The translations under genes and the position numbers were made by a program. The notes under the pieces were generated by a model. That model saw only the letters and a list, made by a program, of their open reading frames with translations, was not told the DNA's origin and did not search any database. Shown here in pieces: positions 9,044-16,135 of a stretch of 64,000 nucleotides of DNA; the stretch's first letter is position 1; each line of letters opens with the position of its first letter. The stretch is from contig NZ_LT854634.1 in NCBI RefSeq assembly GCF_900184255.1, positions 1 through 64,000 of the forward strand. Direction: 5' to 3'. This DNA is from Haloimpatiens massiliensis. GTDB lineage: Bacteria; Bacillota; Clostridia; Clostridiales; Clostridiaceae.

Positions 9044-9072
9044 TTGACTAGGTATTAGTATTTAGTTATACT
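9044..9072 (+). promoter_or_regulatory. Sigma-A-type promoter of the dicarboxylate/amino acid symporter gene
   Basis: TTGACT (9044-9049) and TATACT (9067-9072) are 17 bases apart, about 50 bases before the gene at 9124. The remainder of the 8809-9123 gap holds only a short palindrome (CTTTTACAT/ATGTAAAAG near 8961-8981) and no gene that I can see. Confidence 0.7.
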
Positions 9073-9123
9073 ATATTCTATAAATTATTATGAAATAGTA
9101 CTTAAGAAGGGAGATATTATGCC

Positions 9124-10416
9124 ATGCAAAAGAAAAAAAAGCTTAACTTATCAACAAAAATTTTATTATTTATGCTTTTAGGAGCACTTTTAGGCCTTAT
9201 TTCTAATAAGGAAATATCCATATTACCATATAAATATTATGAAATTTTAGAAACATATATTTTCTCACCAATAGGTAAAATGTTTATAAATTCTATAAAA
9301 ATGCTGGTAGTTCCTATGGTATTTGTATCTTTAGTTAACGGGGTCGCTCAGATTGGAGATCTAAAAAAACTAGGTCGTGTTGGAGTGAAAACCATAAGTA
9401 TTTACATTATCACCACTGCCATAGCTATAACTATAGGTTTAATCTTGGCTCTTCTTATTAAACCTGGTTCTAATAGCACTTTATCTATAGCAAATTTAAA
9501 TTTCAAAGCACAAAATTCAATACCTTTCATTGATATAATCGTAAATATGATTCCCACTAACCCTCTTAAATCTATGACAGAAGATAACATGCTGCAAATC
9601 ATAGTATTTAGCATACTTTTAGGCGTTTCTCTTACAAGTATAAACAAAGACAAGTCCAAAACTATTTTAAACTTTTTTGATGCACTTAACGACTGTATTC
9701 TAAAAATCATAGAATTTATAATGAAAACAGCACCTGTTGGAGTTTTTTGCCTTATAGCAAAGGTTATAGCTACTTTAGGATTAAGCTCCATTATAAATTT
9801 AGCCCTTTATATGTTAACTATCCTATTAGCATTATTTTTACATCTAACATTAGTCTATACAGGTATATTAACTTTCATTGCAAAATTAAATCCTATAATA
9901 TTTTTCAAAAAGTTTTGGTCCGTTATGACCTTAGCCTTTAGCACGTCTAGTTCAAACGCCACTTTACCTGTAAACATGGATGTTGTTGAAAAGAAACTAG
10001 GTGTTAGCAAAAGTATATTAGGTTTTACCCTTCCATTAGGCGCTACCATTAATATGGACGGTACTGCCATAATGCAAGGTGTAGCCACTATATTCATAGC
10101 TCAACTTTTCAATATTAATATTTCACTTTCTCAACTTGTCACTGTTGTACTTACAGCTACATTAGCATCTATCGGTACTGCAGGAGTTCCTGGAGTAGGC
10201 ATGATAACTCTCTCTATGGTACTTCAATCCATAGGACTTCCAGTAGAAGGAATAGCCATGATAATAGGAGTAGACCGCATCCTCGATATGTGTCGTACCG
10301 TTGTTAATATAACTGGAGATGCCATAGTTACCTTATGTGTTGCTAAATCAGAAAATGAACTAGATGCAGAAATCTTTTACAAAACTGAAGAAACTCAACT
10401 TAATTTTAGTGAATAA
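9124..10416 (+). CDS. Dicarboxylate/amino acid:cation symporter (DAACS family, GltP/GltT-like)
   Basis: A 430-residue membrane transporter of the glutamate transporter fold. Diagnostic motifs are in order: the serine-rich reentrant loop STSSSNATLPVNM (about residues 274-286), NMDGT (about 309-313, cation binding), and DRILDMCRTVVNITGD (about 383-398, substrate binding). The family imports glutamate, aspartate, C4-dicarboxylates or Ser/Thr with Na+ or H+. The substrate cannot be told apart here, though the late Arg (DMCRT) favours acidic substrates. It has its own promoter and terminator and stands alone. Confidence 0.92.
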   Translation: MQKKKKLNLSTKILLFMLLGALLGLISNKEISILPYKYYEILETYIFSPIGKMFINSIKMLVVPMVFVSLVNGVAQIGDLKKLGRVGVKTISIYIITTAIAITIGLILALLIKPGSNSTLSIANLNFKAQNSIPFIDIIVNMIPTNPLKSMTEDNMLQIIVFSILLGVSLTSINKDKSKTILNFFDALNDCILKIIEFIMKTAPVGVFCLIAKVIATLGLSSIINLALYMLTILLALFLHLTLVYTGILTFIAKLNPIIFFKKFWSVMTLAFSTSSSNATLPVNMDVVEKKLGVSKSILGFTLPLGATINMDGTAIMQGVATIFIAQLFNINISLSQLVTVVLTATLASIGTAGVPGVGMITLSMVLQSIGLPVEGIAMIIGVDRILDMCRTVVNITGDAIVTLCVAKSENELDAEIFYKTEETQLNFSE

Positions 10417-10426
10417 TTATTCAAAT

Positions 10427-10456
10427 AAAGCAAGAACTTTATAAAGTTCTTGCTTT
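10427..10456 (+). terminator. Rho-independent terminator of the symporter gene
   Basis: AAAGCAAGAACTTT-AT-AAAGTTCTTGCTTT hairpin starting 11 bases after the stop, followed by a T-rich run. On the minus strand it could also act for the gene at 10572. Confidence 0.85.
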
Positions 10457-10571
10457 ATTACTTTTTAATATGCATTTTTAGATGAATCTTCCTCTATTCT
10501 ATACAACCATTCTTAAAATAACATATTAAATATTTTTTCTTGTTCAACTTGAATCGCATGTCAAGTAGCAA

Positions 10572-11171
10572 TCACTTCGCTGAATTTATATATCTAAAAA
10601 ATTTATTCATGTTTAATCTAAAAGTCAATCCATCATACATTTCTCCTCGCACTTTCCTAAATGCAATTTTACGATGACATTCTTCGAATCCCAGCTTTGT
10701 TGCAAGACCTATCAATCTCTTATTGCCTGACCAAGTTTGAGTATATATATCTTCAATTCCTTTTGATATCAAATATTGTATAAAGAGGACCCATGCAGAT
10801 GTAGCATAGCCTTTATGTCTCGCGGAAAGTGATGGTATATCAATTCCAATTGTACATTTCCCCTGTTTTCTTGTGTATTCATAACTATCATCAATATAAT
10901 ACCAACTGCACCAGCCAATATGAGATTTTTCTTTGTTATTTATACAAATTTGGAATACACTTCGTATTCTACTGTTATCCTTATCTTTTTCAATCCATGC
11001 AAATTTTTCCTCACGATACTTTTCAGGATTAAATATTTCCTCTCCCCCTTCATATTCCCATGGAGCATCCCATAGTTGCCATTCAGTTTCTACCGTTTCC
11101 CAATAGATTCTATCCTCTATATCCTGTTTAATAAAATCCCGCAAAATAATAATTTCATTTTTAATTTCCAT
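10572..11171 (-). CDS. GNAT-family N-acetyltransferase
   Basis: A 199-residue acetyltransferase of the RimJ/AAC(6')-type GNAT group, which starts with a substrate-specificity part (IILRDFIKQDIEDRIYWE..). The acetyl-CoA region is visible as DIPSLSARHKGYATSAWVLFI around residues 110-135, and NKRLIGLATKLGFEE near residues 150-165 is the usual final GNAT segment. The substrate is unknown. An AAAGGGTG site precedes the ATG. The gene at 11190 lies 18 bases upstream on the same strand, so the two may be cotranscribed. Confidence 0.8.
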   Translation of the reverse strand: MEIKNEIIILRDFIKQDIEDRIYWETVETEWQLWDAPWEYEGGEEIFNPEKYREEKFAWIEKDKDNSRIRSVFQICINNKEKSHIGWCSWYYIDDSYEYTRKQGKCTIGIDIPSLSARHKGYATSAWVLFIQYLISKGIEDIYTQTWSGNKRLIGLATKLGFEECHRKIAFRKVRGEMYDGLTFRLNMNKFFRYINSAK

Positions 11172-11189
11172 GCTTTCACCCTTTTCAAT

Positions 11190-11573
11190 TTATAATTTTT
11201 TTATATATTCATCTATGATTTTAATATCTCTACTATCTTTTTCTCTTCCTAGCTCAGCTTTCTGCTTTTTTATACTTTCTAAAGTACCTACTGGCAGCCC
11301 ATCAATAAATTCTATTTCATCAACAAACCAATTTTCCAATAGTTCTATATCATCATTTACTGTTACGATTCTGGAATTATCCTCCGCCAAACTATATTTA
11401 CAACCTTTATTTAAAAAGTGCTCTATCAAATTAGTTGTAACTCCTAAATCAATATCATTTGTTTCTTCTTTAACCCCATGAATTACCAACGCCGCACCGG
11501 AAGTTATCCAATACTCATTTGAAGGTAAATCCATATTTTTAAGTATTCTAATAATATCTTCTCTGCATAACAT
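11190..11573 (-). CDS. Nucleotidyltransferase-fold protein, hypothetical
   Basis: A 127-residue protein with a minimal nucleotidyltransferase core: a Gly-Ala-Ala-containing helix start (WITSGAALVIHGVK, about residues 22-35) followed by the acidic pair NDIDLGV (about 39-45), and a third acidic residue farther on. The C-terminal stretch ESIKKQKAELGREKDSRDIKIIDEYI resembles small aminoglycoside-adenylyltransferase-like or DUF6036-type proteins. Length and motifs fit that superfamily, but the substrate is unknown. It has a GGAGG site and precedes the GNAT gene. Confidence 0.65.
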   Translation of the reverse strand: MLCREDIIRILKNMDLPSNEYWITSGAALVIHGVKEETNDIDLGVTTNLIEHFLNKGCKYSLAEDNSRIVTVNDDIELLENWFVDEIEFIDGLPVGTLESIKKQKAELGREKDSRDIKIIDEYIKKL

Positions 11574-11722
11574 ATACTTTCCTCCAAATTATATTTATCC
11601 TTTATGAAATAAAACTGTGCTGTCTCATCAAGCAAAAACTCAAATAAATATTCAAAGTAAAAGCTCTTTCCACAAATTTAAAATATACCTTATCTTCTTA
11701 AAAATCTATGCTTATACCATAT

Positions 11723-12274
11723 CTATATACTTTTAATAACCTTGCATGGATTTCCTACAGCAATTACATTATCAGGTATATCTTTAGTAACAACACTTCC
11801 TGCTCCTATAGTTACATTATCTCCAATTTTAACTCCTGGGCATATTATTGTTCCACCACCAACCCAAACATTATTTCCTATGACAATGGGTTTTGCACAT
11901 TCTTTTCCATTGAGTCTCTCAATAGGATCAACAGGATGAGCAGCAGTATAGATTTGAACATTTGGTGCTAAAAGTACATTATCACCAATTTCAACCCTAT
12001 TTACATCGAGTATAGTACAACCAAAGTTAGCGAAAAAATTTTCACCAACCTTAATATTATAGCCGTAATCACAATTAAATGGTGCTTCGATATGAAATAA
12101 ACCTTTTGTATTAATCAGTTTCTTTATAATTTCCTGTCTTATCTCTTTTTCACTTGGTTTTGTATGATTAAACTCAAAAGTTAAACTTCTTGCGTAATCT
12201 CTTTCCTTAACCAGTTGTTCATCACCAGCATTATATAAATCTCCTGCTAACATTTTTTCTTTTTCACTTTTCAT
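11723..12274 (-). CDS. Sugar O-acetyltransferase (maltose/galactoside acetyltransferase-like)
   Basis: A 183-residue left-handed beta-helix acetyltransferase. The N-terminal Mac domain (MKSEKEKMLAGDLYNAGDEQLVKER) is followed by hexapeptide repeats (FFANFGCTILDV.., VLLAPNVQIYTAAHP, NVWVGGGTIICPGVKIGDNVTIGAGSVVTKDIP). The catalytic His lies in the YTAAHP motif near residue 113. These enzymes acetylate maltose, glucose or similar sugars with acetyl-CoA. The length is normal and the start has a GGGGG-type site. Confidence 0.9.
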   Translation of the reverse strand: MKSEKEKMLAGDLYNAGDEQLVKERDYARSLTFEFNHTKPSEKEIRQEIIKKLINTKGLFHIEAPFNCDYGYNIKVGENFFANFGCTILDVNRVEIGDNVLLAPNVQIYTAAHPVDPIERLNGKECAKPIVIGNNVWVGGGTIICPGVKIGDNVTIGAGSVVTKDIPDNVIAVGNPCKVIKSI

Positions 12275-12363
12275 GATTTTTTACCCCCTATAAATCTAAT
12301 ACTAATAATCACTTTATCAAAAGCATAATTAAAACGTAATCCTTTAAAGACACATTTTATTTT

Positions 12364-12523
12364 AGGTACATGAAAATAAATAACAAGTCAAAGATGCTGG
12401 TATATTTTATGTCAGACAAGGAAGCAGGTTCCGCCGCTAGTAGGACTATCGGTGGGTTCTGCTGACGCAGTATGACGCAAAATAGACTAGCATACTGACT
12501 TATTATTTATTTGAATGTGCCTT
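12364..12523. repeat. Family A foldback repeat, full copy 1
   Basis: About 160 bp whose two halves are imperfect reverse complements, starting AGGTACATGAAAATAAATAA and ending TTATTTATTTGAATGTGCCT. The centre is GC-rich (GGTTCCGCC...GGTGGGTTCTGC). Nearly the same sequence occurs at 37873-38031 and 61708-61867, with one arm at 7571-7616. It has no reading frame and looks like a non-autonomous foldback element. Confidence 0.85.
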
Positions 12524-12629
12524 ACTTTTATGGATCACCTTATATAAATATATTACCATTACTTTCTATAGCCGTACATATTCTAAATGCTTTACTTTTA
12601 TATTTTAGTTTATTTAAAGAAAGAGAAAA

Positions 12630-12666
12630 GCACCCCTAAATGCTATTTTCTAACATTCAGGGGTGC
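12630..12666 (-). terminator. Terminator of the small ORF at 12684-12788
   Basis: On the minus strand a GCACCCCT...AGGGGTGC stem is followed by TTTTCTCTTT, 18 bases after the stop of the small gene. Confidence 0.8.
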
Positions 12667-12683
12667 ACTGTTAAAAACTAATA

Positions 12684-12788
12684 TTAATCTTTTTTATGTG
12701 TCTTTTTACTATGTTTGGTTCTAGAGTTATTAGCTTTCTTTTCCTTTTCTTGTTGACTTGCACAAGAACTATCATGTTTTTCATTCAT
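12684..12788 (-). CDS. Small hydrophilic hypothetical protein (34 residues)
   Basis: A 34-residue ORF starting MNEKHDSSCASQQEKEKK and ending SKKTHKKD. It has a strong GAGAGGAG ribosome site 7 bases before the ATG and a rho-independent terminator directly after it, which supports a real gene. The protein is rich in Lys, Ser and Asn with one Cys and no hydrophobic segment. I do not recognise a family. Its composition resembles small basic spore or stress proteins, but that is a guess. Confidence 0.6.
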   Translation of the reverse strand: MNEKHDSSCASQQEKEKKANNSRTKHSKKTHKKD

Positions 12789-12992
12789 AACATTCACTCC
12801 TCTCAATATCTCGTGTATTAAACCACCAAGATAAGTATTTAAAATATTATCACCTTACTATTTTGCTCAATATGCAAATTATAATTCTATGGAATTAATA
12901 ACACAAGCATCACATTGACAGAAATCGGCTAATTATATAAAATGTGATTAATGATTTGTATTATTTTGAAAAATTAGATTTTTTCAACACAT

Positions 12993-13227
12993 AACTTCAT
13001 TTTTACCTTTCAACGATGTTGAAATAGGGTGCAACTCTGTAGGAATAGATTTCGTTGCTTCATGGTATAAAAGAAATCTTCACATTTTCTCTAATTTAAA
13101 ACATATTTGCAATAATAACGATCGGGTGTTAGTTTTATATGGAGCCGCTCATCTAAAACTCTTAAGAGACTTTATTAATGATTCTCTTGATTTAGATTAT
13201 GTAGAAGCTTTAGACTACTTGTCTTAA
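12993..13227 (+). pseudogene. C-terminal fragment of a DUF5694-like protein
   Basis: An open plus-strand frame without a start codon encodes ..VGIDFVASWYKRNLHIFSNL followed by DRVLVLYGAAHLKLLRDFI and ends LDYLS. The YGAAHLxLLRxFI motif near the end is typical of DUF5694-type proteins of about 250-300 residues, of which only the last 70 or so remain. The fragment converges with and overlaps the GNAT gene at 13175 by 53 bases, which marks a deletion junction. Confidence 0.65.
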
Positions 13228-13615
13228 GAAATTTCATTAAGGTATTACTATATTTCCAAAAGCCATTTCCTATTTCATTATTACTAAATACCACTAATGC
13301 AGCCTTATTTATTTTCTCTTGTTTTAAAGACTCTATAACTGCATTAACCAATGGTTTTCCAACACCTTTTCCTCTATAATTTTTATCCACAGCAGTATGA
13401 TAAATATACGCTCTTCTACCATCATGTCCACATAAAATACTTCCTATTATTTTATCATTCTCAACAGCTATAAAATTAGTTGTTGAATTTTTCTTTAGGA
13501 ACTTGCTAATACCCTCTTTAGAATCATCTATACTCCTTATTCCTACCCCTTTTATAGAAGTCCATAGCATAAATACTTCATCATAGTTATCAATGGTCAT
13601 TTCTAATATTCTCAT
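13175..13615 (-). CDS. GNAT-family N-acetyltransferase with altered C-terminus
   Basis: A GNAT enzyme of about 146 residues. The acetyl-CoA motif is clear: AVDKNYRGKGVGKPLVNAVI (V-x5-R-G-x-G-x-G pattern), followed by KAALVVFSNNEIGNGFWK. Family members normally continue with a GF motif and a short strand. Here the frame instead runs into the DUF5694-like fragment and ends with an unrelated basic tail. The start is the ATG at 13615 behind TTGGAGGG, not the upstream in-frame ATG. Activity is uncertain because the last strand may be lost. Confidence 0.7.
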   Translation of the reverse strand: MRILEMTIDNYDEVFMLWTSIKGVGIRSIDDSKEGISKFLKKNSTTNFIAVENDKIIGSILCGHDGRRAYIYHTAVDKNYRGKGVGKPLVNAVIESLKQEKINKAALVVFSNNEIGNGFWKYSNTLMKFLKTSSLKLLHNLNQENH

Positions 13616-13820
13616 ATTTTGCCCTCCAATATATACCATTTTGTATTTTTATTATAAAATATAAAGAGCTAGCTTGTAAACTAACTCTTTCATTGTGAAC
13701 TTACTATACAATTTTTGTTGTCCAACCAACATTACATTCTCCAAATATCCAAAATCTCTTAACCCCCTTATCTTCAATATCTCACTATACTTTATATTAG
13801 AATTATGCTATACTAACTAA

Positions 13821-13914
13821 GTAAATTTCGTAACCGTAGAAGTGGATGGCTACGGTGGTTGTACGTTAGCCACCTTGGGCTATTGATGATTCTCATCATA
13901 GCTTAAGGGGGTGG
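13821..13914 (+). promoter_or_regulatory. Structured leader RNA that can hide the ribosome site of the small membrane protein
   Basis: A TATACT box lies at 13809-13814. The leader then shows a CCGTAG/CTACGG hairpin, a GGTGG/CCACC pair, and a longer hairpin in which GCTAT-TGATGA pairs with TCATCA-TAGC and the flanking CCACCTT can pair with AAGGGGGTGG. The latter contains the ribosome binding site of the ORF at 13923. Such occlusion is typical of type I toxin mRNAs and of translational switches; which one this is remains open. Confidence 0.5.
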
Positions 13915-13922
13915 TATTGGAT

Positions 13923-14093
13923 ATGATACTAATTGCTTTTATGACTTTATTTTCAGTAATAATTGTTTTACTGATATTTATAGCCTTAAAACCAGCTTCG
14001 AAACTTTGTGATTTTGAAATGAATATTAGTGTTAAAAGTCTTAAAATTAAATTTAAGACAAAAGAAAAAAGTTCCCCATCCAGCAAGAAGTAG
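13923..14093 (+). CDS. Small membrane protein (56 residues), unknown
   Basis: The protein has one strong membrane helix (MILIAFMTLFSVIIVLLIFI) and a basic soluble tail (SLKIKFKTKEKSSPSSKK). Upstream in-frame GTG and TTG codons overlap the AAGGGGG ribosome site, so the ATG at 13923 is the best start. The layout of one helix plus charged tail, a structured leader with a hidden ribosome site, and a strong terminator after it resembles type I toxins and small holin-like proteins. I do not recognise the exact family, and no antisense promoter is obvious. Confidence 0.6.
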   Translation: MILIAFMTLFSVIIVLLIFIALKPASKLCDFEMNISVKSLKIKFKTKEKSSPSSKK

Positions 14094-14164
14094 AACTCTT
14101 TTCTTTACTTATTTAATTATTAAATAAAATCCAATAGCCCTAAAACTAAAAACGTTCTAGGGTT

Positions 14165-14189
14165 GGCTTAGTGTTACCAGCACTAAGCC
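14165..14189 (+). terminator. Terminator after the small membrane protein
   Basis: GGCTTAGTG-TTACCAG-CACTAAGCC is followed by TCTTCTTATTT. A weaker CCCTA/TAGGG pair lies just before it. Confidence 0.75.
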
Positions 14190-14260
14190 TCTTCTTATTT
14201 ATATTATATCAAATATTCTTTAAAAATAAACCTTTAATTTTATACTATGCAATTATTATT

Positions 14261-14683
14261 CTAATGTCCTTTATGCTTTTCTTTCTTTTTCGTCTGCTTT
14301 AATTGAAACTTTCTTTCTTCCATTTCATTTTTTCGCTCTTTGTTAATTTTTTTGTTAATTAACTTATTTTCCTCAAACTGTTTTTTTAAAGCTATTTGAG
14401 CCTTAGTTCCTATACCCTCGTTTTTAGTTTCTTTTCTAATTTTTCTTTGCATCCTTTTGGGTTTTTCCCGTCTTATGCCTAATTTTTCATTTAAATTGGC
14501 TATTATACTACTGAACTTTAAATTTTTAAATTCTTTTAATATAAATTGATGAATCTCTTCATCTTTAGGCTCCGCTCCAAAAGTCACCTTACATACTTTA
14601 TAACCATCATTCTCATATACTTCAAATACACCTATCCAAAAAGGTTCATTAAAAAGAACTGTTAATTTAATTGATGTTATCAT
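14261..14683 (-). CDS. yjdF: YjdF family protein (DUF2992)
   Basis: A 140-residue protein of the YjdF/DUF2992 family. The N-terminal half (IKLTVLFNEPFWIGVFEVYENDGYKVCKVTFG) is the conserved domain. The C-terminal half is a very basic, lysine-rich helical tail (KKINKERKNEMEERKFQLKQ), as usual for this family. The molecular function is unknown. In Bacillus the gene is controlled by the yjdF riboswitch, which senses azaaromatic compounds. I choose the ATG at 14683 because the earlier ATG lies only two bases from the AGGAGG site. Confidence 0.85.
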   Translation of the reverse strand: MITSIKLTVLFNEPFWIGVFEVYENDGYKVCKVTFGAEPKDEEIHQFILKEFKNLKFSSIIANLNEKLGIRREKPKRMQRKIRKETKNEGIGTKAQIALKKQFEENKLINKKINKERKNEMEERKFQLKQTKKKEKHKGH

Positions 14684-14815
14684 AAACATCTCCTCCTGTT
14701 AAATTAAAATCTCTAGAGAATGGACAACCCCAGGAGGGCAGGTTACTGCTATATTAAATTTATATAGGTTCTGACTACCAACAGAAACTGTGTTTTTATC
14801 TCTACATACTAATTT
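14684..14815 (-). promoter_or_regulatory. Candidate yjdF-type riboswitch controlling translation
   Basis: The roughly 130-base leader of the yjdF gene is structured. Its ribosome site CAGGAGG (minus strand, 14692-14698) is exactly complementary to CCTCCTG at 14731-14737, so the site can be hidden. Known biology: yjdF genes are often preceded by a ligand-binding leader (yjdF motif). I infer the class from the gene and the architecture; I have not matched the whole consensus. Confidence 0.55.
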
Positions 14816-14876
14816 ACCAAAATTGTTGGCAAAATACAATAAACTATATATTTTTTAATTTTATATTTAATATAAT

Positions 14877-15186
14877 GATTATCCCACAAAAGCATTACAT
14901 TACCTGAATTATGAAATTTCTCTGGAATGACTTGCATAAGAAGCAAAAGAACTGTTTAAATTTAATTTTAGAAATTCTTCTTTTAGACAGATAAAATTAT
15001 CGTAAGCCTGGCAAGGACGCCAGGCTAGCAAACCTGAGGCAGGACGCTGAATGTGAGCGTTAGATAATTTTATATGGCTAAAAGATTAGAATTTCTTAAA
15101 TTAAATTTATTGTTCCGAGCTCTTATGCAAGTTATGGAGAAGAAATTTCATAATTCCATTACATTGTACCTTATTGTGGGTTAATC
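14877..15186. repeat. Family B foldback element, full copy 1
   Basis: A 310-bp element with long imperfect inverted arms, starting GATTATCCCACAAAAGCATT and ending TTGTGGGTTAATC. It is flanked on both sides by ATATAAT, a probable 7-bp target duplication. The centre holds GC-rich hairpins (GCCTGGC-AAGGAC-GCCAGGC and ACGCT-GAATGTG-AGCGT). It has no ORF. Related copies are at 22521, 26998 and 60083. Confidence 0.88.
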
Positions 15187-15447
15187 ATATAATAAAAAGA
15201 TTTAATTTATTTAAAACTAACTATTTTTATTATGAAATTATTATACAATTTTTGTTGTCTAATTTTCACTACATTTTCCACAATTAATATTTCATAAAAT
15301 CTAATTAACTTCACCATACCAAGCTAAATTATATTTAAAAGATTTTTGTAACAAACAATTTATTTTTATCATATTACATATTATATAATATATTATTTTA
15401 ATCAAAAATACTATTAAATTTTAATTATTATGGAGAGTGAGTTCAAA

Positions 15448-16068
15448 TTGAATATAGAGGAAAATCACAAATATAACACTTGTAATTTTTCCGAATCAGG
15501 AATGATAAAATATGACTATAATATTAAAACACAAAATTCAAATATAACTTTTAATTCAACTTCTGTATCTATCTTACCTCCAAATGCAAGTTGGTCAGAT
15601 ATGGAAGGGTTTGTTTTAAAAAGATATGGACCTTTCAGATTTAATTTTACAAATGCAAAAAATGATACTATAGCTGAAATAGTATTATTTATCTCTTATG
15701 GTTGTAATGGAAAATTTAATTCTTCTGGTCACTATTTAGCTGACGCAACTGTTTCTCCTTATTCAATCTTCGCTAATCCTGGATACCACTTTACTTGTAA
15801 TGTTACCGCTAGTGACCCAATAAATTTTGGTACTACATCAGACCCAATACCTGGTGTAAATTTAAAATTGCAAATGCAAGTTAAAAGTTATAATAAACTT
15901 ATATTAAAAAAGCCTTATACTTCCTTAGAAAATTCTACTAATTTAAAAACTCCATTAACCTTAAGTAAATATACTTGTCATAATCGCCTTAATACAATAG
16001 AACAATATTTAATTGTTTGTATACGGGGTGATTGTCAGGCACATGTAATTACCGCTTACGGTTATTAG
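15448..16068 (+). CDS. Hypothetical protein, Cys-containing and beta-rich
   Basis: I do not recognise a family for this roughly 207-residue protein. It is rich in Asn, Ser, Thr and aromatic residues with alternating hydrophobic patterns, which suggests beta sandwiches. Six Cys are spread through it (for example CNFSESG, SYGCNGKF, FTCNVT, YTCHNR, IVCIRGDCQ), unusual in this window. It lacks a signal peptide and membrane segments. The in-frame ATG at 15430 overlaps the GGAGAG ribosome site, so the TTG at 15448 (spacing 10) is the likelier start. It stands alone with its own terminator. A surface or spore-layer protein is possible. Confidence 0.6.
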   Translation: MNIEENHKYNTCNFSESGMIKYDYNIKTQNSNITFNSTSVSILPPNASWSDMEGFVLKRYGPFRFNFTNAKNDTIAEIVLFISYGCNGKFNSSGHYLADATVSPYSIFANPGYHFTCNVTASDPINFGTTSDPIPGVNLKLQMQVKSYNKLILKKPYTSLENSTNLKTPLTLSKYTCHNRLNTIEQYLIVCIRGDCQAHVITAYGY

Positions 16069-16080
16069 ATTTTCATAATA

Positions 16081-16110
16081 AAGAGAGATAGAATCTCTTC
16101 TATCTCTCTT
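16081..16110 (+). terminator. Bidirectional terminator
   Basis: AAGAGAGATAGA-ATCTCT-TCTATCTCTCTT hairpin between the converging genes at 15448 and 16136. T-rich runs flank it on both strands. Confidence 0.85.
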
Positions 16111-16135
16111 TATATTAACCATTATTCAACTTGTC

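Noticed and set aside
12364..12523. CRISPR repeat or array
   Set aside because: Copies are single, far apart and self-complementary over their whole length, with no spacers.
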